DNA of 29,702 nucleotides from Pelagophyceae sp. CCMP2097 (taxonomy: Eukaryota > Sar > Pelagophyceae): assembly GCA_026770575.1 (NCBI GenBank), contig MU657252.1, positions 20,201-49,902 on the forward strand, given 5' to 3'. Positions 10,845 through 20,776 of this stretch are shown piece by piece; the first letter of the stretch is position 1, and each line of letters starts with the position of its first letter. The translations under genes were made by a program, and so were the position numbers. The notes under the pieces were generated by a model. That model saw only the letters and a list, made by a program, of their open reading frames with translations. It ran no database searches and had not been told where the DNA came from.

Positions 10845-12310
10845 TCAGAGCTCGTCCGCGGCGCACTTGTGGAACGTCGATTTCGTCTGCAAAAACCCCG
10901 TCGCGGCCTGGTCGACGGCCCAGATCTGGCCATTGACTCCCCAGATGCCGTGGACGTCGCCGACATTGCCCGAATGGGGAAGCGAGAGGTCCGTCAAAAG
11001 AGCCACGTCAGAACCGTAGACAAATTCCACTTCTGAGCAGTCCGGCGAAATCGTAAACGAAAACAAGCCCGGCGTGGCGTCCTCGAAGAAATTCTGCGCC
11101 TTGACGGCCGACAGAGGTTCCGGGCCGCGCGCGGCGATGAAGAGACGGTGAACCGTCTGATCGAAGTAGATCACGTCCGGCTGCAAAACGCGCTTGCCCG
11201 AAGAGATCACAGAGGGGATGCCTGCGTTGAGGTCGAACTCGTTTAAAACCACCGCGCCGGTCTCAAATTCTAAAATATCCAGAGTGGCAGACACCCTGTT
11301 GGTGTTGATCAAGAACACCTTCTGATCCACCTCAGACGTGCAGAACTGCAGGCCGTGGGCGTCGTCGGCGCCGGCCGGCATCTCCAAATTGCCCTCGATG
11401 GCCATGGTGCCCAAATTGACCGAGACCAGACATTCCGACGCGTCTCCTTGAGCTCCATACTGAGCAACCACAATCATGGGTTCCACCGGGTGCGCCTCCA
11501 CCCACAGCCCTCCACCCGCGCAAGGCGCAAAGTCTTCGAGAGGGAGGTTCTTCAAAACTGTCATCGTCACCGCTGAGATAATAGAACCCGCGCCGAACGC
11601 GTCCGTCACAAAGTAAAAGTCGCCAAAAGCACCTAAAGAGTTCGTCCCCAGCGAGATGGGCTTTGTTTTCGCAGTGCCGCGGTCCTCGGAAGTAGAGCCC
11701 ATGCCGAGCGAAGAAACGTGGGTGGCGGTGGAGACGGTGAACTTGTGCAGAGCCCCGCCGCCGATGCCGTTGATAAAGCCCGTCATATCGGCGATGATGA
11801 ATTCATCGTTGCCGTGCCACGCGCCGTCGTGCATCGCGCCGCCGTCGATGCCGGGGGCAGGATGGGTAGCGTCGAGGCGGGCGACGAGGTTCTTCGTGGA
11901 AGCGTCCAAGATATCCACAACTTTGTCGCCGGTGTACGAAATCGCGACGAGGCGGCCGTCCGGCGACGGGCGCTAGTAGAGCGTTCAAATGGATTGATTG
12001 AATAGAGCGGCTTTTGATTCGAGGGGCGATCCGGAGGTCCCGCGCAGGAGACGTAGGAAGGGAAACGTACCACCATATGGGGCTTGGTCTTAGGCGCCAT
12101 CTCCGCTTCGACAGCCACGTCGCCGAGGTCGTGGACCTCGGCCCAGACGGCGGTGCCGGCCGGGTCGTAGACGTACAAAGTGCCACCGACAAAACCGGCG
12201 GTGACCTCGTCGGTGGCGGTTGTGCTCTCGCATTCCGGGGCCATTTGCCCAAAACCCGCCGCCGACCGCAGCACGCCGCACACCGCCAGCGCCGAGAGCA
12301 TCGACGGCAT
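10845..12310 (-). CDS. Secreted beta-propeller-like protein of unknown function (two exons)
   Basis: Exon 1 is 12310-12071 and exon 2 is 11972-10845, with intron 11973-12070 (donor GTACGT, acceptor CTACTAG, phase 0), giving 455 aa. The start MPSMLSALAVCGVL leads into a hydrophobic segment and an AAG site, consistent with a secretory signal peptide. Splicing creates RPSPDGRLVAISYTGDKVVD, a typical blade of a YVTN/WD-like propeller. Later segments (SVNLGTMAIEGNLEMP, LDILEFETGAV, LQPDVIYFD, DVHGIWGVNGQIWAVD) have the alternating beta pattern of further blades. Several Cys residues fit an extracellular or lumenal protein. No catalytic motif is seen. The TATA box and poly(A) signal are not clear. 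The propeller fold is inferred from repeat pattern, not from a named family. Confidence 0.7.
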
Positions 12311-13488
12311 ACTGCGACGCGGCTCGCGGGAAAGGTCCGGAAGCGAAGAACTTTTTGGAGCGGCCAGCTTAATTGCATCACAGTCCCTCTCTATCAATCC
12401 TTTCTCACTTTGAAACTTTGAGCGCTTCTTTCTCTCTCGAAAATGGCCGGAAAAGGCATTTTTGAATGTTTGGGATATCCAACTGAAGTCCCTCGAAAAG
12501 ACAAAGAGTTTACATATTTTGCACGAGACTTGCAATGTTCTGGCGGAACGTGCTCTCGTGGCTGTTTAGGGCTCAGAGGCGTTCCAGAGGCCGTTCCAGA
12601 AATGGTCCAAAGACGGGACCGGACCGGAGACAGTCTCGGAGACGGTTTCGGAGTACGGTCCCAAGGACGGTTTCGGATGCGGTTCCTGTACAGAGCGGAG
12701 CCGTCGAAGGTCCTAGAGGGCGATGCCGTCCTTGAGACGGTCCCGGAAGCAGGGCTGGAGAAGGTCCCGGAAATGGTCATCTGCGGTCCGGAGACGGGCC
12801 CTCAGGCTCGACGGTCCCGGAGACGGCCCCAGAGACGGCCCCGAAGACGGCCGAGGCCTCGGAGACGGTCTGTCGACGGTCCGTCGACTGGCCTGGAGAC
12901 GGGCCCAGAGACATGTCCAGAGAAGGTCTTGGAGACGGTCCGTCGACTGGCCCCCAGGCGGGCCCTCTGCGTGGTCCCCCCGTTAGCAGAGCTCGAACCC
13001 CCCCCTTCACCCCCCGCTGCCTGCCACGCTCTCCCCGCGTCGAAAGGCGCCGGTTTGGGGTCTCCAGACAGGGGCCGGAGAGAGGCCACGCACTTCGCAC
13101 GAGCGCGAAGACGACGTCGGGCGTTCGCGCGGCGTCCACGCGAAGCGGGCAAAAGGCCGAACCGGTTCCAGCCTCTTTTCGGTACGGCCCCGGCCGCCGA
13201 CCTGCCGGAGAGGTCGGCAAGAGCCCCGACGAACTTTCTTTGGAAACGGGTTTCGGCGCATCCATCGACGTTTCGGGGCGAAATTTCGGGACGAAACTAC
13301 ATTATTATTCACAATCCTTTTACGATTAATTACAACTTGAATTGTTAATTATAATATTTTGCCGACGTTTCGGCCTCGGTCAAAGGCCCCAGTCAAAGCA
13401 CGCAGTCGCAGCGCACGGCGGCAGACGTTGCCGAAAAGCTGTTCCGACAAAATGCCGCGTTTACTTTTCATCAAGAGACCATGGTGCG
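12311..13488. other. Low-complexity intergenic region
   Basis: About 1.2 kb separates the beta-propeller-like gene from the next supported features. Long frames exist on both strands (for example 12443-13348 +), but their products are arginine/proline-rich readings of a degenerate repeat and lack any family signature, so I do not call a gene. 13295-13365 is an AT-rich patch with a near-palindrome of the TTAATTACAA type, unlike the surrounding GC-rich sequence. Confidence 0.5.
12590..12960. repeat. Degenerate minisatellite (CGGAGACGGTC-type units)
   Basis: Units such as GGAGACGGTCCC, GGAGACGGCCCC and GGAGACGGGCCC recur irregularly over about 370 bp with variable spacers. The repeat explains the long open frames on both strands. 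No flanking target duplication was seen. Confidence 0.6.
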
Positions 13489-13533
13489 ATGGACGCCCCG
13501 CCGACCGCCCCGGAGCCGTGCTGCGTCGTGGCG
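13489..13533 (+). pseudogene. 5' fragment of a MYND-family gene
   Basis: The ATG at 13489 opens MDAPPTAPEPCCVV, closely matching the N-terminus of the MYND gene at 15448 (MDAPPAAAVAKPCCVC) in both protein and DNA. Similarity ends right after the first zinc-ligand cysteine pair; the remaining zinc-finger ligands never appear. It is read as a truncated paralog start. Chance similarity cannot be excluded because the stretch is short. Confidence 0.45.
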
Positions 13534-13613
13534 GCATCCCTGCAAGAGGGCCTTCTTGAAGGGCTGCGAAGATGTGGTTCGCTGCGCATGGCACGATATA
13601 GATCTTGCACACG

Positions 13614-15041
13614 TCAATGCCGGTGGCGCGCCGCTCGCGCGCCCCGTTGAGCATCGACGGCGAGCACCTCCGTCGTCGATGACTCGTCCCCGAGCACGAG
13701 GATCCGCGGTGCTTCCTCCGCGACGTCGAGTCGAACGGCTGCGATGCCAGTGCACCCAGCCTGCATGGCCGGCCCGGGCGAAAACGCCAGTGCCGCCACG
13801 TCGAGGAGATCGGTCGTGGCCAATGGCACATTTTCCGAGTCCTCCCCGCCGACGACGAGGACGTGACGAGCATCGACGGGAACGGCCGCGCAGGGCACAC
13901 GTGCCAAGCTCATCGACGGCCCGGCCGCAAACGTCATGGTCCGGACGTCGAGGATCTCCGTCGTACTCAAAGGTTCTGAATCTTCTGAATCTGAAGTACC
14001 ACCGGCCACCATGATGCGGTGCTCGTCGAGCGCAACGACCCCACAGCCACCGCGCGGAGCGATCATGGTGGGCCCCGGCGTAAAGGCCATAGTGTCGAGG
14101 CTGAGGATTTCCGTGCTCGACAAGTACGACCCGCCCCCGTAACCGCCGACGACGAGGATCCTGCGAGCGTCGAGCGCGACGGCGGCACAACAATATCGCG
14201 CCGATTGTAAGGCCGGCCCCGGCGTCACCGTGAGCGTCGAGAGGTGGAAGATCTCCGTCGTGTCCAAAAATTGACCCCTGTCAAAGCCACTCACGACGAG
14301 CACGCGGTCCGCGTCGAGCTGGACGGCCGCACATCTCTGTCGTCCCATGAGCAGGTTCGGCCCAGCCGTAAACGCCATCGTCTGCGTGTCGAGCAATAAC
14401 GTCGTGTTTATAGCCGGCCCATCCGAAAGACCGCCAACCACGACGACGCGCCCTCCAGCAGCCACGGCGGCGCAATAAGGATGCGCAGCGTCTATCGCCG
14501 GCCCCGGCCGGAAGGTCGCGTCTTCGATCCACGGCCGCGCGCCGAACACGGCGACCTCGAGGCCAAAGTAGTCCAGCTCCTTCATCATGGATTCTTGCGC
14601 GGCCTCGGCTAACGCGCGGATAGTCCTCTGCGTGTGCGAGCCGTTGAGGTCGCGGAGGAAGTCGAGGATCACCCGGAAGCGCTCGCCGTCGCGGTCGATG
14701 AAGATCGAACCGTCGTCGGGGTCGGACTGCAGCATCGCGTCGCAGCGCCCGAACATGCGACCGAGCATCGAGTCCTCGACCTTTGTCAGCACGGCGCGCG
14801 ACGCCTCGAAGCGCGCGCCGCCCACGTTGAGCTTGATCCGCTCGTCGGGCGGCGGCGCCGCTGCCCGCATGCGCGCCTTCTCCTCGTCCAACTCGGCGCA
14901 GTCGCGCTCGACGGCCGCACGCTTCTCCTCAAGCACGGCTTCACCGCGCGCGAGCTTCTCGTCCACTTGTCGCATCATGGCCGCGCGGTCGCCTTGGAGC
15001 GCCTGCCGGTCCTTTGCGAGCAGGGCCTGCGACGGATTCAT
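13614..15041 (-). CDS. BTB/T1-kelch protein with N-terminal coiled coil
   Basis: A 475-aa single-exon protein. Residues about 5-60 are a charged helical segment likely to form a coiled coil. Residues 68-135 are a KCTD-like BTB/T1 domain beginning IKLNVGGARFEASRAVLTK and including FIDRDGERFRVILDFLRDL. Residues about 165-465 contain six or so kelch motifs with VVVGGxxxG and TTEILD..TMAFTPGPTM signatures. Such proteins commonly serve as substrate adaptors for cullin-3 ubiquitin ligases, but that role is inferred. The frame stays open upstream to 15530, but the ATG at 15041 (MNPSQALL) is the last sensible start before the coiled coil and leaves a 5' region shared with the divergent MYND gene. The last residues (about 450-475) lose kelch similarity. 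No intron is needed. Confidence 0.85.
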   Translation of the reverse strand: MNPSQALLAKDRQALQGDRAAMMRQVDEKLARGEAVLEEKRAAVERDCAELDEEKARMRAAAPPPDERIKLNVGGARFEASRAVLTKVEDSMLGRMFGRCDAMLQSDPDDGSIFIDRDGERFRVILDFLRDLNGSHTQRTIRALAEAAQESMMKELDYFGLEVAVFGARPWIEDATFRPGPAIDAAHPYCAAVAAGGRVVVVGGLSDGPAINTTLLLDTQTMAFTAGPNLLMGRQRCAAVQLDADRVLVVSGFDRGQFLDTTEIFHLSTLTVTPGPALQSARYCCAAVALDARRILVVGGYGGGSYLSSTEILSLDTMAFTPGPTMIAPRGGCGVVALDEHRIMVAGGTSDSEDSEPLSTTEILDVRTMTFAAGPSMSLARVPCAAVPVDARHVLVVGGEDSENVPLATTDLLDVAALAFSPGPAMQAGCTGIAAVRLDVAEEAPRILVLGDESSTTEVLAVDAQRGARAARHRH

Positions 15042-15447
15042 GTCTAAAAAGCACACGGGCGAGCTCGGGCTCTCAGAGGTAATGTGCACGTCGGGTTGCA
15101 CGTTGGGAAAGCCTGGTGAGCGGGTTTCACTGATGCAAGACGCCGGTTCGGACCATCTCGGCATCAAAGGCCCGCTCGAGTGCGCCAAGCGCCGAGGCGT
15201 GCGCCGCGTGGGTGCGCCGGACAGTCGCGAGTACACCGAGCGCGGCGTTGAAAGTGGTCGCGACGGCCGCCATCGTCCGCCTCCACGAGCCTTGCGCCGG
15301 CAACAGCTCTGACTCGGAGGACGCGAGGAATCGCTAAATCTGCACAGCTCGTGTGCATGACAATGGTGCATGACATTATTGTGCAGAACCCTTTCGACGC
15401 CAGAGATCGGCGTTGACCGGCGGGGCTGGCGACGACGACCGCGACCG
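15042..15447. promoter_or_regulatory. Divergent intergenic region between the BTB-kelch and MYND genes
   Basis: These 406 bp separate two start codons on opposite strands and must hold both promoters if both are or were transcribed. No clear TATA box is seen. A short run of CATGACAATGGTGCATGACA around 15355-15375 contains a repeated TGCATGACA. Confidence 0.35.
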
Positions 15448-16479
15448 ATGGACGCCCCACCCGCCGCCGCCGTGGCCAAGCCGTGCTGCGTCTGCACCGC
15501 GCCGAACGGCAAGCACTGCACCAAGTGCAAATCGCGCCACTACTGCTCGAAAAAGTGCCAGCTCGTCGACTGGAACGAGGGCGGGCACAAGGCGCAGTGC
15601 AAGCGGCTCACTGCCGAGTTCCAGGACCGGCTCCTCGACGAGCTCATGCCGGCGAAGCTGAAGATCAAGGAGGAGCCGGCCATCGTCGCAGACTTTGTGC
15701 CGGCGGACGGCTCCAAGGCGGCGGCGCGCTTTTCGGCTGCTCGGACGACAAAGGCGGGCGAGGCCGGCGCGGTTTTAGGTGACACGCTGGACTGGCGCGG
15801 CACTTGCGCCATCTGCCTGGACCTGCTTCCGATCCACGGTGACGGACAAACGTTGTACGCTTGCTGCTGTAAGAAGATTTGCACGGAATGCTTCAACAAG
15901 TGCAACAAGTACGACAAGAGATGCCCGCTCTGCCGAGCGCCAGTCCCCACGTCGGCTGCCGAGTATGTGCGCCGGCTGCAGACGCATGTGGACAAGGGGC
16001 ATTCTGGGGCGCAGTCGATGCTCGGAGACTTGTCCGTGAAGGAAAATTTGGTCTCAAAAAGAGCTCGAAGCGGCGCGAGGACAGCTGCGCGGCGCAAGGA
16101 CAGCTGGCTGCGCGGCGCAAGGACAAGCATGAGCTCAGGATTTATAAGGATCTTGTTATAGTCATGGGGAAGGCATCGTGATCGACCACAAGACCGCCGT
16201 GCAGTGGTACCGACGCGCAGCCGAGCAAGGCTATCCTCAAGCTCAAAGGAACCTCGGCACGGTGAACTACCACGGCAAGGGCGTGGCGCAGTCGCACGAC
16301 GAAGCCGTGAAGTGGTGGCGGCTCGCCGCGGCGCAGGGCGAGGCGGACGCTCTCTTCATGCTCGGCGCGTGTAACGCAAACGGCCACGGCGTGCCGCAGG
16401 ACGGCGCCGAGGCGCTGCCGCAGCGGTCGACAGGGTCGCGGCGCGACTCGCGGCGGCGCGCGCCGGTCCACCGACATGA
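15448..16479 (+). pseudogene. Broken MYND-RING-Sel1 gene
   Basis: Starting MDAPPAAAVAKPCCVC, the frame encodes a MYND zinc finger (C-x2-C, C-x2-C, YCSKKCQ, H-x3-C) at residues about 13-52, then a RING-like finger beginning CAICLDL and ending CPLCRAPVP near residue 170, then Sel1 repeats. At about 16030 the frame leaves the Sel1 sequence (MLGDL) and the expected continuation REGKFGLKKSSKR appears in another frame, consistent with one missing base. A tandem duplication of about 22 bp (16075-16125) and an in-frame stop near 16154 follow. Sel1 repeats resume at about 16160 (GSCYSHGEGIVIDHKTAVQW), then shift again near 16420 before the family-type tail AAARAGPPT. An intron could hide some lesions but not all. 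The intact family is presumably a ubiquitin-ligase-like scaffold. Confidence 0.7.
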
Positions 16480-16696
16480 CCGTCGATGCCGCCCGTGCAC
16501 GACCCCGCCGGCCGCTCGATGCGACGCACAAATGCCGGCGGACGCCTCTAAGGGAATGTCCGCACCTTGCCCGAGGACGCGACGAGAGTTGGAGGTGCGT
16601 CGGTCGAAAGGTTCTGATTGGTGGCCTGCCGGGGCTCTCGAGGGCGGGATGCCCGGCGCTCCAGAGACGCATGTTTAAACAATGCGGAGAGGCCGC

Positions 16697-18034
16697 TCAC
16701 TCGGCGACGGGCGCCTCTTCGGCGCCGCGGCTCGGCGACTTCGACGCAGCGGCGGCGTCGGACGCGTTTGCGGCGTCGGCGGCTTTTCCGTCTGCAGCGT
16801 CGGCGTCGGATGCGTGGGCGAGTAAAAGCGACGAGCGCGGGAACAGCAGCAGAGCGTGCGCGCCCTTCTCCGGCGCCGCATTTCGAAGTTCCTCGAAACC
16901 TTTGGCTTCCGGCCGGTGCGCATGGAGGCGCGCAAAGGTTAAAGTGAGAGGTCTGGGTTTGCTTCTGATCGTTCGAGCGACGTCTGCGAAAGTTAAAATG
17001 TGGTGCGGGAGATCGAAATCGTTCTCCACGGCCACCAGCTCGTCCTGCGGCCTCAGCACACCACACGCCGGCGAGTCCGAATCGACGCGCTCGACGATGA
17101 TCATCTTGCGTTGCGTGCGGTGGTCCGTCGCTAAACACAGGGCGATGCCGAGGCGGGGTTCGTGGAACGTCACGTCCAACAATTCGCCTCTTAAAGCGCC
17201 GACTTTGGACCGCACGTCGTCGCGCTGTTTTAAAGCGAGTTTCGCCTCTGCGTCGAGTTCGAAGAGGCGCTTTTGGGCTTTGTCGGCGTTGGCTACTTGG
17301 ACCGCTCGAGACGCCACCTTTTTCAGAATCGGCGGCGATTTTACCTCCTCTTGCCGCTTCAGAGCGGGCGGCTTTGGAGAAAAGGCGTCGACGGCGCGCT
17401 TCAAAGCCGGGGCGGCAGCGCGCGCGCCGCAGAGGAGGGCCTTCAGGCGGTAAGTCGCGGAAGCTTTCTTCTTCATCTCGGCCAGGGCCTTTAGAGCCAA
17501 AACGTGGCCCGACTTGGCGGCGCGCATGAGCCATACAGAAGCCTCGTCGTTATCGCGCTTCACGCCGCGGCCGTCGGCGTACAAGAGGCCCAGACGATAC
17601 TGCGCCTCGGGCCACCCCGCTTCGCCGCCGATTGCGCCGACGGCGCGCCTAAAGGACAATTTCGCACAGGGGCGCCGGTCAAGGGCGTCGGTCAAGGAGG
17701 CGCCGGCAAAGGGCGGGAGGTCAAGGGCAAAGGGCGTCGGTAGAGGGCAAAGGGCAAAGGGCAAAGGGCAAAGGGCAAAGGGTGCCACGCGCCTCTCTGC
17801 CGCGTCGGTGTAGAGCTGCGCGGCCCTGGGCAGGTCCATCGGCACCGCCGTCCCCGCCTCGAATACCGCACCCAACGCCGTCTGCGCCTTGCGGCTGCCG
17901 CACCGAGCCGCTTCGGAGAGCATCTCGAACGCTGCGGGGCCCTGGGCGCTGCCCGCTCGAGCGAGGTCGGCGGCCGAGGAAAAGAGCGCATCGACACGTT
18001 TCGCTTCCGCCCGCTTCTCATCCGCAGACGCCAT
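16697..18034 (-). CDS. Sel1-repeat protein with C-terminal PDZ-like domain
   Basis: The ATG at 18034 (MASADEKRAEAKR) opens a 445-aa frame. Residues about 20-85 and 135-190 are Sel1 repeats (EAQYRLGLLYADGRGVKRD is diagnostic). A helical, lysine-rich stretch leads to a PDZ-like domain at about residues 280-365 (LGIALCL, IIVERVDSDSPACG, LRPQDELVAVEN, LTLTF). The tail is Ala/Asp-rich. Between the two Sel1 repeats the frame runs through a 7-bp tandem repeat (17745-17782) translated as PFALCPL; this is either a short intron whose exact splice sites I could not fix in phase, or a repeat insert that kept the frame. The frame is open to 18121, but only from a TTG codon. A role as cytosolic scaffold is inference. 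Confidence 0.75.
   Translation of the reverse strand: MASADEKRAEAKRVDALFSSAADLARAGSAQGPAAFEMLSEAARCGSRKAQTALGAVFEAGTAVPMDLPRAAQLYTDAAERRVAPFALCPLPFALCPLPTPFALDLPPFAGASLTDALDRRPCAKLSFRRAVGAIGGEAGWPEAQYRLGLLYADGRGVKRDNDEASVWLMRAAKSGHVLALKALAEMKKKASATYRLKALLCGARAAAPALKRAVDAFSPKPPALKRQEEVKSPPILKKVASRAVQVANADKAQKRLFELDAEAKLALKQRDDVRSKVGALRGELLDVTFHEPRLGIALCLATDHRTQRKMIIVERVDSDSPACGVLRPQDELVAVENDFDLPHHILTFADVARTIRSKPRPLTLTFARLHAHRPEAKGFEELRNAAPEKGAHALLLFPRSSLLLAHASDADAADGKAADAANASDAAAASKSPSRGAEEAPVAE
17745..17782. repeat. GGGCAAA heptamer tandem repeat inside the Sel1-PDZ gene
   Basis: Five uninterrupted 7-bp units plus a partial one, with degenerate copies continuing to about 17660. Unit length is not a multiple of three, so copy-number change would shift the frame unless the tract is intronic. 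Confidence 0.85.
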
Positions 18035-18310
18035 GGGTATACCAACCGGGAAGGCTCGCCGACGAGGCCAGGTGGAGGCGCCTGCTTCGTCGAAGAATCC
18101 TTCCACAAGGGTCCAACTCAACGTTGGGAACCTTCTCCCTGGACCCTCTCTCTCTTCAAAGCAGCTGGCGCAAGGCCGACCATCCTCAGGCTCTCAGAGA
18201 GCATGCATGCATGCACTCGGGGCTCTGGACCCCGCGAACGCACGCCCCAAGACCCGGGTGGTGCTTTCTTATGATACTTTTTCGATGGTTCAGGACGTTT
18301 GGTGGCGGCG

Positions 18311-19202
18311 TCACGACCGCGGCTTGGCCGCCGCCGCCGCCGCCGCGAGGGGCGTCTTCGTTTCGGGGCTCTGCTGGGGCCGCTCGCCGCGCTGCGGTTC
18401 CGCGGCGCCGAGGCACGCCAGCGCGGGGGCCGGGCACCACACGGCGCCCGCGACGTCGTCGTCAACGGCCGAAACGGAGAGGCGCGCCTGTGCCGCAACG
18501 TCGGCTTTTGCGCGGCTAAGGCGGGACGCGGGCGCCGCGCGTCGGGCGCGCCGCGGTCTTGGCTGAGCCTTTGCGCCTACGGCAGGGCCGTCGCGTCGGC
18601 CGATTCGGTCGCAAGGTCGGCGCGAGACACGGGCGGCGCGCGAGCTGCATCGCCTAAAAAGTACGCCTCGCGGCGGCCGCGCGGTTCGCAATTCGCGCGG
18701 TTCGAAGCGGCCGCCGGGGCACGGTTCGCACGCTCTGACGCCGCTGCGCCTCTGTCTTCTCCGCCGTGTCCGGGTTTCCTCCGTGTTTCCTAGGGGCGCG
18801 GCGATGCGCTTGCGTGTACGTCATCGCCTCTTTGAAGCTCGTCGGCGCCGCATCTAATGTTCCGCCTGTGTCGAGCGGCGCCCCGCGGCGGCGGCGGGCC
18901 GCCCGGGGGGGCTCGGCCGAGGCCGTGGCGCGCGCGGGGCTCACGTGGCCGCTTGCGCGAGAGGCAGAGGACTGCCATGCGCCGGGCGCCGTGCCGCGCC
19001 GCCTCGACGACGCGCACGCGACCCTGGCCCGCCTGCGCACGGCGGCGCGTCCCGCGGACCGCGGCGCGCCCCGCGGACCGCCGCGCCCCGCTTCTTCGCC
19101 CCGCGGCGGCGGCGCGCCGCGCGGGTCGACGCGCACCGCGGTGGGCGGCTCCGGCGGCTCGGCGATGAACTTTTCGCGCATGGCCGTCGCCGTCGAGGCC
19201 AT
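18311..19202 (-). CDS. Probable multi-exon gene, product not recognised
   Basis: The ATG at 19202 starts MASTATAMREKFIAEPPEPP, followed by Ala/Arg/Pro-rich sequence. The 3' part is clearer: an exon 18653-18581 (after acceptor TTTTTAG) reads DAARAPPVSRADLATESADA, and intron 18516-18580 (GTAGGC..CCTTAG) joins it in phase to 18515-18311, which reads AKADVAAQARLSVSAVDDDV and ends KPRS-stop. The middle (about 18654-19080) has competing frames, and at least one more intron is likely; the 3' end of that portion (about 18745-18800) keeps an open frame TSFKEAMTYTQ. No known domain is seen. The last 12 residues include an alanine run. Confidence is for a gene being here, not for the exact model. Confidence 0.4.
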
Positions 19203-19714
19203 GGCGAGACGGGCGCGCACGCCGCGGACGATGCCTTTTCACCGAAAGCGGCTCTTCCCCGAAATTCGAACGAAAGGGGAGAGCGTGCGAAGCGGCCGGG
19301 GGCGCGCCTCTTTCGGGGAGGCCGCGGCCGCGGCGAGGACTCCGGGAGAGGCGGTGGCGCCCGAACGCGCGCTTCAAAAGTGGATCGAGATTTCGGAACG
19401 ATTCTCCTCACCCAGATTTCGAACAGATCCGCGAGCCGTTACGACAGTCCGTTGGATGCATGTGCCCGTCCGGCAGCCTCGTGGGGACATTTCCGAGGAA
19501 GAGGGCCAACGAACGACGAGATGTCGCGTGCGTTTGGACTCGCATTCCAGAAACGCGGTCGATTAAAAAAGGCTCCCCCCGTTGCGCAACGCATAGGAAT
19601 TCCTAGAGTTTTCGCGTTCACTGGGAAACTGCACTGCGTGGCCCCCGAGGCAGGTCCCGTTCAGGCCCGGCAAGCATGTTGGAGTGCATAATAGAAGAAG
19701 AATGTCGTCGTCAA
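19203..19714. other. Intergenic gap with no supported gene
   Basis: Long frames on both strands are arginine-rich readings of GC-rich sequence and show no family. The AT content rises after about 19560, marking the border of the repeat-rich region. One TAGGAATTCCTA palindrome is at 19594-19605. Confidence 0.4.
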
Positions 19715-19830
19715 TAGAGAGCTTCAGCTCAAAGTGATACCCTACGGAGTCATATCCTATCGTACCACGGACAAGACAAATTCATAATCTACGAACTGAT
19801 CTGCATATTTTGGAGACGACGTTGTCTTAT
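19715..19830 (+). repeat. Truncated end of the 23564-24287 inverted-repeat element
   Basis: The sequence begins TAGAGAGCTTCAGCTCAAAG and matches, with scattered differences, the reverse complement of 24170-24287, including the GATCTGCATATTTTGGAGA and GTTGTCTTAT segments. Only one end is present, so it is a fragment or solo end of that family. Confidence 0.7.
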
Positions 19831-20099
19831 ATTACTCGGTTGAGTTTTTTAAAGTCCTTACTCGGCTTTACTCGGCAAGTGTGACCGAGCAGCCAGAGTA
19901 GCCAATTCGGTTTTACTCGGTCACCGGCCTTCGGAAATGCTCCAAGAAAAAAAAATATCATCCCGGATCTCGGGGCAAGAGGGTGAACTGGCATCCCCGC
20001 GCGCCCCCGAACGTCCCGCCGACCTTGGAACGCCAAGCGGGACGATTTGAAGGAAACCCAACGGACATTTCAACTGAAAACTCCCCATGGAGAAATTGG
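19831..20099 (+). repeat. Diverged direct repeat, copy 1
   Basis: Shares order and wording with 20131-20407 at an offset of about 300 bp: ATTACTCGGTTGRGTTTT, then GACCGAG..AGCCAGAGTAGCC, then CTCGG-GCAAGAGGGTG, ending CAACTGAAAACTC-CCATGGAGAAATT. Multiple ACTCGG hexamers occur inside both copies. No coding content. Confidence 0.75.
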
Positions 20100-20130
20100 A
20101 GCCGTTGGAGGTAGGAGGCACCTACTCGGT

Positions 20131-20407
20131 ATTACTCGGTTGGGTTTTATTAAGTTCTTACTCGGATTTACTCGGTAAGTATGACCGAGTAGCCAGAGTA
20201 GCCAACTCGGTTTTACTCGGTCACTGGCCTTCGAAAAAGCTCCAAGGGGAAGAAGAAGAAGAAAATCATCGCGAATCTCGGCGCAAGAGGGTGCGCTGGC
20301 ATCTCCGCGCGCTCTCAAGGCCCACGCCGACCATGGGACGCCAAGCGGGCCGATTTGAAGGAAGCCCAACGGACGACTCAACTGAAAACTCTCCATGGAG
20401 AAATTCT
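20131..20407 (+). repeat. Diverged direct repeat, copy 2
   Basis: Second copy of the 19831-20099 unit, with a GAAGAA microsatellite expansion (about 20249-20262) and small indels. The two copies are separated by about 30 bp, suggesting an old tandem duplication. Confidence 0.75.
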
Positions 20408-20599
20408 CCCGATAAGGAAGTCGTCCATAGGGGGCATTTTTTGGCACCGTAATAGGAATTCCTAATACTAATAAACTGATAATAATGGAATCACAGAGCG
20501 GCCCGTCCCGAATGACCAGCTTCCAGCCCCAAAGGACCTTGCCCTGGCAGAGTCGGCTCAACCAACTTAGCGCGTACCTGGCATGACCCTGGCAAAGTA

Positions 20600-20776
20600 G
20601 AACCACCTACCTGCCCCGAGAACCACCTACGAAGAACCACCTATGTGAAGGACATAAAAGGCAGAACCACCGATCTCCCCCCCCCAAAAGTTTAAAACAA
20701 TGGCAACCATCGATCTTCCCCCAAGCGTCTAGTAAAAATAGAGGACCACCCATCTGACCCAAGGAACCACCTATCT
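20600..20776. repeat. Interspersed GAACCACC motif array
   Basis: Six occurrences of GAACCACCTA or one-base variants at irregular spacing in 177 bp. No flanking duplication and no ORF of note. Confidence 0.5.

Noticed and set aside
12443..13348. 301-aa plus-strand frame
   Set aside because: Most of it is a reading of the GGAGACGG minisatellite; no domain, and competing frames on both strands are equally open.
15042..15530. N-terminal extension of the BTB-kelch protein to 638 aa
   Set aside because: The extension overlaps the divergent MYND start and is low-complexity; the coiled coil begins directly at the ATG at 15041.
18766..19691. Plus-strand frames 18766-19566 and 18945-19691
   Set aside because: Arginine/alanine-rich readings opposite the minus-strand gene and its 5' flank; no domain and no splice logic.
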